DNA of 64,000 bases from Gluconobacter potus (GCF_015244705.1 NZ_JABCQF010000004.1:62001-126000); one strand, 5' to 3'; shown: positions 29,198-37,513, counted from the stretch's first letter. Program-made: numbers and translations. The notes: generated by a model not told the origin, from the letters alone.

Positions 29198-30146
29198 AAT
29201 AGTCCGAAGGGTTATAGCGGCGGATCACGTTGAAGTTGTGATAGACCATGAAAGCCTGCGTTCCCGGACCATCGGGCTGCACGACAGCACCCTGCACGTT
29301 CGACTGCGAGAACGCCGTCCCATCCACGCGACGCACGCCCAGCGCCATCCACTCGCCCAGCGTCCGCTGCCGGGTCCGGCCGATCTCTGCCTTGTCGAGC
29401 ACTTTAGTCAGCGTGACTTCCTGCCCCCAGGGTTCGTTGACCTGCCAGCCGCATTTGCCAAGGTAATTGGCGATGGAGGCGAACACATCCGCTTCAGACG
29501 TCCAGATATTGCGCTTGCCGTCCCCGTCTCCATCCGCCGCGTAGCGCAGATAGGCACTGGGCATGAACTGCGCCTGCCCCATGGCGCCCGCATAGCTGCC
29601 AATCATGGCGGCCGGTGCGATATCGCCGTCATTGAGGATCTGAAGGGCCTTCATGAGCTCGTTGCGAAAGAAGGCGGAACGCCGCCCGTCAAAGGCCAGC
29701 GTCGCCAGCGCATCGATGACGGAATATGTGCCGTCATGCGCGCCAAACCCCGACTCGAGACCCCAGATCCCCATGACGGCGCGGTCGTCGCATCCAAAGC
29801 GTGCGCTGACGGGAGACATCACAGACTGCTGAGCGGCGTAAACACTCCGCCCTTTCACAAACCGCGACTCCGGCAGAACGCGGTCGCGATACTGCGCCCA
29901 GGTCAGGGTGAACTCCGGCTGGTGACGGTCCAGTTTGAGCACGGAGGCGTTGGGCTGCGTCGTCAGGCTGAGGGCCTGCGAGACGATCGCAGATGAAAGG
30001 CCCTGCGCCAGTGCCTGTGCCCGGACACTCTCGAGAAAAGCACCATAACTCTGCACACGGGCCTGCGCGTTGGCGGATGAAATCCCGACTGCCGCCGAAC
30101 CGGCAACGGAAGTCAGGGCGGCAAGCAGATGGCGTCTTTGAAGCAC
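29151..30146 (-). CDS. Lytic murein transglycosylase, MltB/SLT_2 type
   Basis: This protein is about 331 aa from the GTG at 30146. It has an export signal (LQRRHLLAALTSVAGS... ending SSANAQA) that resembles a Tat motif. The catalytic domain shows GIWGLESGFGAHDGTYSVIDALATLAF, with the conserved catalytic Glu, and AMGQAQFMPSAYLRYAAD. It lacks a lipobox, so it is the soluble or membrane-loose form rather than lipoprotein MltB. It cleaves the MurNAc-GlcNAc bond to anhydro-muropeptides. The frame is open upstream to 30260, but those residues do not look like a signal. It is the first gene of the leftward eight-gene run. Confidence 0.86.
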   Translation of the reverse strand: MLQRRHLLAALTSVAGSAAVGISSANAQARVQSYGAFLESVRAQALAQGLSSAIVSQALSLTTQPNASVLKLDRHQPEFTLTWAQYRDRVLPESRFVKGRSVYAAQQSVMSPVSARFGCDDRAVMGIWGLESGFGAHDGTYSVIDALATLAFDGRRSAFFRNELMKALQILNDGDIAPAAMIGSYAGAMGQAQFMPSAYLRYAADGDGDGKRNIWTSEADVFASIANYLGKCGWQVNEPWGQEVTLTKVLDKAEIGRTRQRTLGEWMALGVRRVDGTAFSQSNVQGAVVQPDGPGTQAFMVYHNFNVIRRYNPSDYYALGVGLLGTGIVSA

Positions 30147-30328
30147 GGTCAGGACCAGTCCCTTACGGGTAGAAATGATAGGACATACGCTAGCAATCCG
30201 CGACACGAACCGCCAGTCTCGCCGGGAGTGTCGCAGGTCATTCGCACCGAAATATGGCACGGCAAGATTGTCGTTGGCGCGCTGGCGTGCGAAACCGGCG
30301 CCTCAATGTTCATGGAACCTCCCCACTC

Positions 30329-30895
30329 GTGATCGCCATCGGCCCCGCCATGGCCTCGCAGCCAGCCTGGCTGAAGGCAGCCACCATCATTGTGGGCACC
30401 TTCATTCTCGAAGACGTGGCAACGGTACTCTCCGCCATCGCCGCCCGCGCCGGGGAAGTCAGCATCCCTTTGGCGCTGGGGGCACTCTATTTCGGCGTCG
30501 CGGTCGGGGACATGGGCCTTTATGGCCTTGGTGCCGCAGGTGCGCGCTGGCCCTATCTCAAGCGGTTCCTGACCCTTCCCAAACGCGAACGCACACAGGA
30601 CTGGTTCAGCTCCAACGTCATCCGCGTCGTGGCCATCTCCCGTTTCGTGCCCGGCGCCAGACTGCCGCTCTATACCGCCTGCGGTTTTTTCCGCGCACCG
30701 TTCCTTCCCTTTGCCATGACCGCAGTTCTGGCTACGCTGGTCTGGACGACGTGTCTTTTCCTGCTCGCCATGAGAGTCGGGGGCTGGCTGCTCGCCCATC
30801 AGGGCGGCTGGCGCTGGGCCGGACTGGCGGGGTTTGTCCTGTGTATCGTTGTCGTCGGGCGCCTGATCGCCCGTCTCCAGACCGTGAGCCAGTAA
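30329..30895 (+). CDS. DedA-family membrane protein
   Basis: This protein is 188 aa from GTG 30329, with ATG 30350 as an alternative; both give the same membrane core. Features typical of DedA/SNARE-associated proteins are FILEDVATVLSAIAARAG at the first re-entrant region, ALYFGVAVGDMGLYGLG, and the RFVPGARLPLYTACGFF motif with its conserved arginine and proline. Family members affect membrane potential, cell division and, in some cases, recycling of undecaprenyl phosphate. It is followed 5 bp later by an ATP-grasp gene, so the two are probably co-transcribed. uppP lies 1.7 kb away, which fits an envelope-lipid theme. Confidence 0.83.
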   Translation: MIAIGPAMASQPAWLKAATIIVGTFILEDVATVLSAIAARAGEVSIPLALGALYFGVAVGDMGLYGLGAAGARWPYLKRFLTLPKRERTQDWFSSNVIRVVAISRFVPGARLPLYTACGFFRAPFLPFAMTAVLATLVWTTCLFLLAMRVGGWLLAHQGGWRWAGLAGFVLCIVVVGRLIARLQTVSQ

Positions 30896-30900
30896 CAGCA

Positions 30901-31965
30901 ATGTCCAAGTCAGAAGCCGACCAGAACCCCCTCTCCCTTTTCGAATTCTGGCCCGGGTCCATCTTCTACACCCCCATCGTCCTGTACTGGATCGCCATGG
31001 GGATCAAATACCGCGACCTCAGCATCTCGACCGCCGCCAATCCGCGTATCGAAACCGGCGGTCTGTGCGGCGAGAGCAAGTCCTCCATCCTCGACATGGG
31101 TGGCTCCACGGCACAGTCCTATATCGCCCCTTATGTCGTCTTCCGCAGCGGCAAGGGTTCCGTTCGCCGCGCACTCGACGCCATGGAGCGCAAGGGCCTG
31201 TCCTTCCCCGTCGTCATCAAGCCCGATATCGGCTGCAATGGCACGGGTGTGAAACTCGTCCAGTCCCGCGAACAGCTCGAAGCCGTCCTGCCGCAGTTCC
31301 CTGACGACGTGGACATGCTGGCGCAGGAACTCATTACCTATCCCGTCGAGGCTGGGCTGTTCTACATCCGCCATCCCGACGAGCCACGTGGCCGCATCAC
31401 CTCGATCACCTACAAGGAAGCGCCGGTCCTGACAGGCGATGGCGTGTCCACCATTGAGGAGCTGATCCTGCGCGATCCCCGCATGAGCCTGGTGCCGCAG
31501 ATCTATCTGCCGCGTCTGGCCGGACGGGAGAAGAACGTCCTCGCCAAGGGTGAGGAAATGCCGCTGGTCTTCGCGGGCAACCACTGCAAGGGTTCCGTCT
31601 TCCGCGACGGCCGCGCCGACACCACGGACGCGCTGACCGCACGCCTCGACGCCATCATGAAGGACATCCCGGATTTCCATTTCGGACGCGTGGACGTGAA
31701 AGCCGCTTCCATCGAGGATCTGCGGCGTGGCGAGAACTTCCAGATTATCGAGATCAATGGCGTCGGCTCCGAAGCCACCCATATCTGGGACCGTCGGACG
31801 ACGCTCTGGGAAGCCTATCGCGCCCAGTTCTCACATTACCGTCAGACGTTCCTGATCGGCGCTGCAAACAGGGCACGTGGATGGAAGACATCGGGCGCGT
31901 TCTCGATGCTGCATTCCTGGCGCAAGCAGCGCCGGCTGCTGGCGTCCTATCCGCTGAACGACTGA
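30901..31965 (+). CDS. ATP-grasp enzyme of unknown substrate
   Basis: This 354-aa protein has an ATP-grasp core: FPVVIKPDIGCNGTGVKLV (the ATP-binding Lys and glycine loop), DMLAQELIT and the metal-binding end FQIIEINGVGSEATH. The family ligates a carboxylate to an amine or thiol through an acyl phosphate. The first 60 residues (LFEFWPGSIFYTPIVLYWIAMG) are hydrophobic and could associate with the membrane. I do not recognise a substrate. It is not a standard Ddl, GshB or RimK. It begins 5 bp after the DedA gene. The frame is open upstream to 30175, but that part lies over the dedA gene and is a shadow. Confidence 0.78.
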   Translation: MSKSEADQNPLSLFEFWPGSIFYTPIVLYWIAMGIKYRDLSISTAANPRIETGGLCGESKSSILDMGGSTAQSYIAPYVVFRSGKGSVRRALDAMERKGLSFPVVIKPDIGCNGTGVKLVQSREQLEAVLPQFPDDVDMLAQELITYPVEAGLFYIRHPDEPRGRITSITYKEAPVLTGDGVSTIEELILRDPRMSLVPQIYLPRLAGREKNVLAKGEEMPLVFAGNHCKGSVFRDGRADTTDALTARLDAIMKDIPDFHFGRVDVKAASIEDLRRGENFQIIEINGVGSEATHIWDRRTTLWEAYRAQFSHYRQTFLIGAANRARGWKTSGAFSMLHSWRKQRRLLASYPLND

Positions 31966-31973
31966 GACCGGTA

Positions 31974-32004
31974 TGGCAAGCAGGCCTTACTGGCCCAGCT
32001 TGCC
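31974..32004. other. Hairpin at the convergent gene ends of ATP-grasp and mlaD
   Basis: TGGCAAGC and GCTTGCCA flank an inner GGCC/GGCC stem. The right arm lies in the last codons of mlaD. No T-run is present on either strand, so a terminator role is uncertain. Confidence 0.3.
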
Positions 32005-32451
32005 ACCGCCAAAGATGTAATTGCTGACCTGCTGCTCCAGAGAAAGCTGATCCTGCGTATCGGTGATCTTGCCCTCACTGGACAGCGTGGTGTGGGAATG
32101 ACCGGGCTGGATCTGCAGAGCATTATCCGCCGTCATGGTCGGTGCACCGATGCCCACGGCCGTATCCGCGGGAAGATGCAGGCGCTGGTCCACCGTAAAG
32201 GCCACATCGGCCATCTGTGTGCGCGGATCAAGCGTGATGGAGACAACACGACCTACAGGCACACCGGCGAGATCAACATTAGCGCCCGCATGAAGGCCAT
32301 TCGCGGAGTTGAAGGCCGCGTGCAGGGTTTCGCCCTGAAAGTCAGGCCCCTTGCGCAGGGCATTGCCGTAGACGAGGAATGTTCCGGCAATCGCCAGAAC
32401 GAGACCACTGGCCAGGATGGCGCCCCCACGGCCGCTCAATGTTGACTGCAT
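31987..32451 (-). CDS. MCE-domain protein, MlaD-like
   Basis: This 154-aa protein has one N-terminal membrane anchor (ILASGLVLAIAGTFLVYG) and one MCE domain (LHAAFNSANGLHAGANVDLAGVPVGRVVSITL). That is the size and layout of MlaD, the periplasmic hexamer that moves phospholipids between the membranes in the Mla system. The tail (LSLEQQVSNYIFGG) matches MlaD C-termini that contact MlaC. The rest of the Mla system (mlaFEB, mlaC) is not in this window, which is unusual because mlaD normally sits in that operon. It diverges from uppP over 159 bp that contain a TetR-style palindrome. Confidence 0.85.
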   Translation of the reverse strand: MQSTLSGRGGAILASGLVLAIAGTFLVYGNALRKGPDFQGETLHAAFNSANGLHAGANVDLAGVPVGRVVSITLDPRTQMADVAFTVDQRLHLPADTAVGIGAPTMTADNALQIQPGHSHTTLSSEGKITDTQDQLSLEQQVSNYIFGGGKLGQ

Positions 32452-32500
32452 GCCAGCCTCGCCTTCCGGAAAATCTTGAACAGAACGGGAGTTAGTCCTC

Positions 32501-32520
32501 CCTTGACCGCCCGGTCAAGG
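32501..32520. promoter_or_regulatory. TetR-type operator candidate between mlaD and uppP
   Basis: Nine-base perfect arms CCTTGACCG and CGGTCAAGG around CC. The core TTGACCG-N2-CGGTCAA resembles operators of many TetR-family repressors. It lies 49 bp upstream of mlaD and 90 bp upstream of uppP. Confidence 0.5.
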
Positions 32521-32610
32521 TGGAGAGCAAGGTTGCGTCCTCTGCCACCATCAGGCAAGTGATCTGCTTTTCCGCCTTTGTGACGAAGGCTTCCACCCGA
32601 AACAGGCTCC

Positions 32611-33453
32611 ATGACGCTTCTCCAGGCCCTCATCCTCGCCATCGTTCAGGGAATTACCGAACCCTTCCCGGTCAGCAGCCTCGGTCATGCCGTGCTCCTG
32701 CCCGCGCTTCTGCACTGGGATCTGGACGAACACGCCCCGATGTTCCTGCCGTTTCTGACCATGCTGCATGTCGGCACGCTGGTCGCGCTGGCCGGTGTGT
32801 TCTGGCGGGACTGGATGGCCATTCTGGGCGGCATGTTCGGTCGCTACGGCAACTACCGGCAGATGGAAGCGATTCGGATCTTCGGACTGCTGGTCATCGC
32901 CACCATTCCGGCCGTTCTGGTCGGATGGCTGCTGGAGCACCGCCTGCGCGCCGTGTTCGGCACGCCCCTCGCCGTTGCGGGGTTCCTGATCCTCAATGGC
33001 TTCCTGCTGATGGTCACCGAATGGCTCCGGCGCCAGAAGGGCCACCGCGACCACAAGCCCATCGCAACACTTGCTCCCAAGGATGCCGTGATCATCGGCA
33101 TCTGGCAGTGCTTGGCTCTCCTCCCGGGTCTGTCGCGTTCAGGTGCGACCATGAATGGTGGCCTTCTGCGCGGGCTGGACCATGAAACGGCCGCGCGGTT
33201 TTCGCTCCTGATGGCCCAGCCCATCGTGCTTGCGGCCACAGTCCGTGAAGCCTGGCAGATGCGTCACATGACAATCTCACACGACATCATGGTGCAGTGT
33301 GTTGCCGGTGCAGTCGTCGCCGGGCTGACCGCGCTGATCTGCTCGCTCGTGATGCTGCGCTTCTTTCGCAACCATGATGGCTGGGCCCTGACACCGTTTG
33401 GTGTCTACTGCGTTCTGGCCGGCCTTTTCGCCGGGGCCGTCATTCTTCTCTGA
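32611..33453 (+). CDS. uppP: Undecaprenyl-diphosphatase UppP (BacA)
   Basis: This 280-aa integral membrane phosphatase recycles undecaprenyl pyrophosphate for wall and polysaccharide synthesis and is linked to bacitracin resistance. It has the two family motifs, QGITEPFPVSSLGH near the N-terminus and LPGLSRSGATM in the middle, with about eight hydrophobic segments. The common form of the first motif is TEFLPVSSxGH, so Pro-Phe replaces Phe-Leu here. It diverges from mlaD. The APC permease starts 38 bp downstream in the same direction and may be co-transcribed. Confidence 0.94.
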   Translation: MTLLQALILAIVQGITEPFPVSSLGHAVLLPALLHWDLDEHAPMFLPFLTMLHVGTLVALAGVFWRDWMAILGGMFGRYGNYRQMEAIRIFGLLVIATIPAVLVGWLLEHRLRAVFGTPLAVAGFLILNGFLLMVTEWLRRQKGHRDHKPIATLAPKDAVIIGIWQCLALLPGLSRSGATMNGGLLRGLDHETAARFSLLMAQPIVLAATVREAWQMRHMTISHDIMVQCVAGAVVAGLTALICSLVMLRFFRNHDGWALTPFGVYCVLAGLFAGAVILL

Positions 33454-33491
33454 CCTTTCCAGCCGCCGTTTTTCGCGGCACATTGCGGATC

Positions 33492-35033
33492 ATGCCAGCT
33501 TCGATACAATCTCCTTCCGATCTCCCCGGACCAGGCCGCCGAAAGACCCTTGAACAGGTCCTTTTCGAGAACGACACGAACGGCCTCAAGCGCAGCCTGA
33601 CGGCGACGCAGCTGATCATCCTCGGGGTCGGGTCCACGATCGGCGCTGGCATCTATGTCATGACGGGTACGGCCGCTGCCGAATATGCCGGCCCCTCGGT
33701 CCTGATTTCTTTCGTCATCGCTGCCCTTGCCTGCCTGTTCACGGCCTTTTCGTACGGCGAACTTTCCTCGACCCTTCCCGTATCGGGCTCGGCCTATTCC
33801 TACGCCTATATCTCGATGGGCGAGAAAGCGGCCTGGATGGTCGGCTGGCTCCTGCTTCTGGAATACGGCATCTCATGCTCTGCCGTCGCGGCGGGCCTGT
33901 CAGGTTATGCAAGCTCCCTGCTGGGCGTCACCGGCTTTCACATGCCGTCTGCACTGACCCACGCAACGCTCCAGCCCGTGCCCGGCACGGCCGGATCACA
34001 GATCAGCGCCGACTGGCGGTTCGATCTGATCGGCTTTACCGCGACGCTTCTCGTGACGGCCCTGCTGGTCCGGGGCGTCGAGGAATCCGCCCGCATCAAC
34101 ACCATGATCGTGGCGCTTAAAGTCGGAGTGCTGTTCGTGTTCGTGGCACTGGGCATCGGGGCCGTCAATCCGGCGAACTGGCATCCGTTCATTCCCGCCA
34201 GTGAAGGCGGTTTCCATTATGGCGTACGCGGCATTTTCCGCGCGGCTTCAGTCATCTTTTTCGCCTATGTAGGGTTCGAGGCCGTTTCCACCGCCTCGGC
34301 TGAGGCCCGCAATCCCACCCGCGACGTGCCGATCGGCATCATCGGCAGCCTGCTGATCTGCACCATCGTCTACATGATCGTCGCGACCGTCCTGCTCGGG
34401 ATCGTGCCCTATCGTGAACTGGATGTGCCCGATCCGCTCGCCATTGCCGTAAAGATCATGCACACGCCCTGGCTGTCCCTGCTGGTCAATATCGGCGCCA
34501 CGATCGGCCTGTGCTCGGTTCTGATGGGCCTGATGTACGCGCAGTCCCGCGTCCTGCTGACCATCAGCCGCGACGGTCTGATCCCGCAGATCTTCAGCGT
34601 CATCCATCCGAAATTCCGCACGCCGTGGATCGGGACCATCGTCCTCGGCCTCGTGGTCGCGCTCATCACCGCAACCCTGCCGATCGACATCATCAGCGAT
34701 CTCGTTTCCATCGGGACGGCTGCGGCGTTCGGGATTGTCTGCTTCACGGTCATCTGGCAGCGCAACACGCGGCCTGACATCGTGCGTCCCTTCAGCGTCC
34801 CGCTGGGCGGTATCCGCATCCGCGGGATCTGGATCGGCACGACCCCCGCGCTCGGCATCCTGTTCTGTCTGGTCATGACCATTCCGCTGGTCTCGGACAT
34901 GGTTCACGCCGTTACCAGCGGCAATCCGGTGCCGCTGATCCTTCTGGTGACCTATCTGGCGCTGGGCATTGCAACTTACGTCTTCTACGGACGGCGCCAT
35001 TCAAAAATGCGCCCCGAGCCTCCCTCAGTCTGA
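33492..35033 (+). CDS. APC-family amino acid permease (cationic amino acid transporter type)
   Basis: This protein is 513 aa from ATG 33492; an in-frame TTG at 33483 would add three residues. About 12-14 hydrophobic segments are visible. The APC signature LIILGVGSTIGAGIYVMTG at the first helix and VIFFAYVGFEAVSTASAEARNP are characteristic of the CAT-like branch (YhdG/RocE relatives). It should import amino acids at the inner membrane, but the substrate cannot be told from sequence. Its stop overlaps the stop region of the convergent MscS gene by 9 bp. Confidence 0.88.
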   Translation: MPASIQSPSDLPGPGRRKTLEQVLFENDTNGLKRSLTATQLIILGVGSTIGAGIYVMTGTAAAEYAGPSVLISFVIAALACLFTAFSYGELSSTLPVSGSAYSYAYISMGEKAAWMVGWLLLLEYGISCSAVAAGLSGYASSLLGVTGFHMPSALTHATLQPVPGTAGSQISADWRFDLIGFTATLLVTALLVRGVEESARINTMIVALKVGVLFVFVALGIGAVNPANWHPFIPASEGGFHYGVRGIFRAASVIFFAYVGFEAVSTASAEARNPTRDVPIGIIGSLLICTIVYMIVATVLLGIVPYRELDVPDPLAIAVKIMHTPWLSLLVNIGATIGLCSVLMGLMYAQSRVLLTISRDGLIPQIFSVIHPKFRTPWIGTIVLGLVVALITATLPIDIISDLVSIGTAAAFGIVCFTVIWQRNTRPDIVRPFSVPLGGIRIRGIWIGTTPALGILFCLVMTIPLVSDMVHAVTSGNPVPLILLVTYLALGIATYVFYGRRHSKMRPEPPSV

Positions 35034-36230
35034 CGACATCGACGAACTGCCTGGCCCCATACCCGGGCCCATATAGCTTCCCGGCGGCGGCCGGCTGATC
35101 GGGGGCGCCATCCGTTCCCAAGGCTCCTGCATACCCGCTGCGGGGGGCATCATGGAGAAACGCGAACGGGGCAGCGCCTCGGGGCATTCATCGCGGATGC
35201 GGGCGATGATCTTCTCACGGATATCGCACCGCAAATCCCAGCTCTGAAGTGCCGTGCGCGCACTGGCGATGATGCGGATGGACATGACATGCGCGTCGCA
35301 ATCCGCCACCTGAACGTCGAACACGCGCCCGTCCCAGAGCGGGCAGCCGCGCACGATTTCGTTCAGCATCTCGCGGATCTTGTCCATCGGCGCCTGATAA
35401 TCGACCCACAGGAACACGACGCCGATGATGGCCGCGGAATTATGCGTCCAGTTCTCGAACTGGTTTTCCAGAAAATACGAGATCGGCACGATATGCCGCC
35501 GCCAGTCCCAGACCCGCAGCACCACATAGGTCGCGTTGATTTCCTCGACCCAGCACCAGTCACCATTGATGATGATCAGGTCTTCCATCCGGATCGGCTG
35601 GGTCAGCGCGATCTGCACACCCGCAATCAGGTTCGTCAGCAGCCCGCGCGCTGACAGACCGACGATCAGGGACGCCGCCCCTGCCGACGCGAACAGGGAC
35701 AGACCGTACTGCTTGACGGAGGGAAACAGCATCAGGGCCGAGGCCACGGTCACGATGCCCACCAGGATTTCCGTCAGCCGCCGCAGGACGCGGATCTGCG
35801 TCTGGTGCGAGCGGATCATGATGTCGTCGGTCTCTTCGCGCGCCGCGAGGCGGTTGAGATAGACCTCCGTCATGATCCGGAAGACCATGATTGCCGAGAA
35901 CCCGAAAGTCAGGATCAGCAGGAACAGGAAGAAGAGCTGAAGATCGTCTTCCTGCGCCGCCGTAAAGCCGGTTGCGGCCGGCAGCGCGGACAGCATGGCC
36001 AGAAGCGCCACCATCAGCCGCGTGGGCCTGCGCAGGGACGAAACGATGCGCCGGATCAGCGCAGCCTTGCGCGATCCCGGGATCCGCAGAAGCTGCGTCG
36101 TGACCAGATTACCGCAATAGAACGCCAGCACCCCCACAACCACCAGCATCAGCACCGAAACGACGGAAGCAGGTAGCCAGGTGAAATAGGACCGTATGGC
36201 AAACAGGGTGCTGACGAAATGTTGCGTCAC
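35025..36230 (-). CDS. MscS-family mechanosensitive channel
   Basis: This 401-aa protein has four or more hydrophobic N-terminal helices. It then has the MscS pore-lining/beta-domain region (SASAGAASLIVGLSARGLLTNLIAGVQIALTQPIRMEDLIIINGDW), whose Ala/Gly packing is typical, and a cytoplasmic alpha/beta domain. The Pro/Gly/Met-rich tail (PPPGSYMGPGMGPGSSSMSSD) is low-complexity. The start codon is GTG at 36230 with AAGGAG upstream. It releases solutes on hypo-osmotic shock by family knowledge. Related longer YnaI/YbdG-type channels are alternatives within the family. Confidence 0.87.
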   Translation of the reverse strand: MTQHFVSTLFAIRSYFTWLPASVVSVLMLVVVGVLAFYCGNLVTTQLLRIPGSRKAALIRRIVSSLRRPTRLMVALLAMLSALPAATGFTAAQEDDLQLFFLFLLILTFGFSAIMVFRIMTEVYLNRLAAREETDDIMIRSHQTQIRVLRRLTEILVGIVTVASALMLFPSVKQYGLSLFASAGAASLIVGLSARGLLTNLIAGVQIALTQPIRMEDLIIINGDWCWVEEINATYVVLRVWDWRRHIVPISYFLENQFENWTHNSAAIIGVVFLWVDYQAPMDKIREMLNEIVRGCPLWDGRVFDVQVADCDAHVMSIRIIASARTALQSWDLRCDIREKIIARIRDECPEALPRSRFSMMPPAAGMQEPWERMAPPISRPPPGSYMGPGMGPGSSSMSSD

Positions 36231-36372
36231 CAGATGAAGGACTCCTTGCGTTAAAAGGAATTGCGGGCCTGAAAGAGGCCAAATGGATTGGAAAACCGTG
36301 ATACCTCAAATGCCACGGGCACCCCGGACAATGCGACCCGTAAAAACATCTTATTTTCCCGGGACTAACGTG

Positions 36373-36401
36373 TTGACACCCTGAAAGATCCCCCTTAAAA
36401 C
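36373..36401 (+). promoter_or_regulatory. Promoter of the tRNA-CAU gene
   Basis: A consensus TTGACA at 36373-36378 is followed after 17 bp by TAAAAC at 36396-36401. The predicted transcript would start about 26 nt before the tRNA. Confidence 0.62.
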
Positions 36402-36433
36402 CCCGCGACAACGCCGGTTAACCCCGGCCGGAT

Positions 36434-36508
36434 GGCGGTGTAGCTCAGTGGTAGAGCAGGGGAATCATAATCCCTTGGTCGGCGGTTCAAATCCGTCCAC
36501 CGCTACCA
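36434..36508 (+). tRNA. tRNA-Met(CAU), probably elongator
   Basis: A 75-nt cloverleaf with encoded CCA. The anticodon stem GGGGA/TCCCT encloses the loop ATCATAA, giving anticodon CAU. The acceptor arm pairs GGCGGTG with CACCGCT, including a G1-U72 wobble. A mispaired C1-A72, the mark of the initiator, is absent. The T-arm is GGCGG-TTCAAAT-CCGTC. CAU is also used by tRNA-Ile2 after lysidine modification, and sequence alone does not fully exclude that. The CCGCTACCA end and AATCATAAT loop resemble alphaproteobacterial elongator Met genes. Confidence 0.85.
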
Positions 36509-36584
36509 TCCCTTTTCCCGAAAACAGAAAATTCATTGCGGCTATGCCCTGCTGTGCGGGACCGTTTCCTGTATTCTGCCCGGC

Positions 36585-37454
36585 ATGATCAAGAAACCCC
36601 TGGCCGTCGTGACGATGGTCTATAACGAGCCGGAACATCTTCAGCTCTGGCGCCGTCATTATGGCGCGCAGGCTGGAGAAGCCGCCTGCTATGTGATCGA
36701 TCACGGATCGGATGATGGCTCGACAGAGCATCTGGGGCAGGTGAACGTCGTGCGGATCCCCCGCTCCCCACAGGACGATGAACGCCGCACCCGCGCCATC
36801 GGAAAATTCTGCGACAGCCTGCTCGAATGGTATGACAGCGTCATCTATACGGATGTGGACGAAATCCTGCTCGCGGACCCAGCTTTCGTCCCTTCCCTGA
36901 CGGAATTCGCGCTCCTGAACCGCTCCCCGGTCGTCACCGCCACAGGCTTTGACGTCATCCATATTCCGGACGAGGAAGCGTCGTTCGACTACAGCCGCCC
37001 CTTCTCCCTTCAGCGCCGCCATCTCCGTTTTTCCAGCGCGATGTGCAAACCGGTCCTGGCCCGCATTCCTATTACATGGGCTCCGGGTTTTCACTGCTGC
37101 GAGGAAACCGTCCCCAGCCTTGCGGCCCCTCTTTTCCTGTTCCATCTCCGCTACGCGGATCTGGCATCGGGACTGGAGCGACTGGACCGCACCCGCAGGC
37201 AGCCCTGGATTTCCGAAGAGGTCGGACGTCACCAGCGTCTGGAAAACACGGACTGGGAGAACATGCTGCGCAGCATGGCCGGACTGCCCCGGACGGACTG
37301 CACGCTCGATAACTGTGACGAGCGTCTGATCCAGTGGCGCCAGCAGGTCGAGGACAGCACACAGACACGTCTGCACGACCGCTACCGCCTTGATCTCCAT
37401 CTGAGCGGCACGGAGCTGTGGCGCCTTCCCGAGCGCTTCGTAGGACGGGTCTGA
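36585..37454 (+). CDS. Family 2-like glycosyltransferase (GT-A fold)
   Basis: This 289-aa protein opens with the GT-A nucleotide-binding strand LAVVTMVYNEPEHLQLWRRHY, followed by CYVIDHGSDDGST and the DxD-type metal motif YTDVDEILL. This matches the Glyco_tranf_2_4/GT92-like group. No membrane segment or signal is seen, so it is cytoplasmic and may act on a surface polysaccharide or lipid acceptor. It stands alone between a tRNA gene and a bidirectional terminator, with no polysaccharide cluster around it. Donor and acceptor are unknown. The start is ATG 36585. Confidence 0.82.
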   Translation: MIKKPLAVVTMVYNEPEHLQLWRRHYGAQAGEAACYVIDHGSDDGSTEHLGQVNVVRIPRSPQDDERRTRAIGKFCDSLLEWYDSVIYTDVDEILLADPAFVPSLTEFALLNRSPVVTATGFDVIHIPDEEASFDYSRPFSLQRRHLRFSSAMCKPVLARIPITWAPGFHCCEETVPSLAAPLFLFHLRYADLASGLERLDRTRRQPWISEEVGRHQRLENTDWENMLRSMAGLPRTDCTLDNCDERLIQWRQQVEDSTQTRLHDRYRLDLHLSGTELWRLPERFVGRV

Positions 37455-37459
37455 GACAC

Positions 37460-37494
37460 AAAAAAAGCCGGCCCTTTGCGGGACCGGCTTTTTT
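37460..37494. terminator. Bidirectional terminator between glycosyltransferase and DUF4167 gene
   Basis: AAAAAAGCCGG pairs with CCGGCTTTTTT, extended by CCC/GGG with one bulge and a 5-nt loop. A and T runs on either side let it work on both strands. Confidence 0.9.
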
Positions 37495-37513
37495 ATCTGT
37501 CTGAACCGAAACT

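Noticed and set aside
30175-30900. N-terminal extension of the ATP-grasp gene to a 596-aa protein
   Set aside because: This part overlays the DedA gene in another frame and is Arg/His-rich with no family features. The ATP-grasp protein begins naturally at 30901.
36434-36508. tRNA-Ile2 (CAU) or initiator tRNA-Met
   Set aside because: The acceptor end pairs at 1-72 as a wobble rather than the initiator mismatch, and the body resembles elongator Met. Ile2 cannot be fully excluded, so it is only down-weighted.
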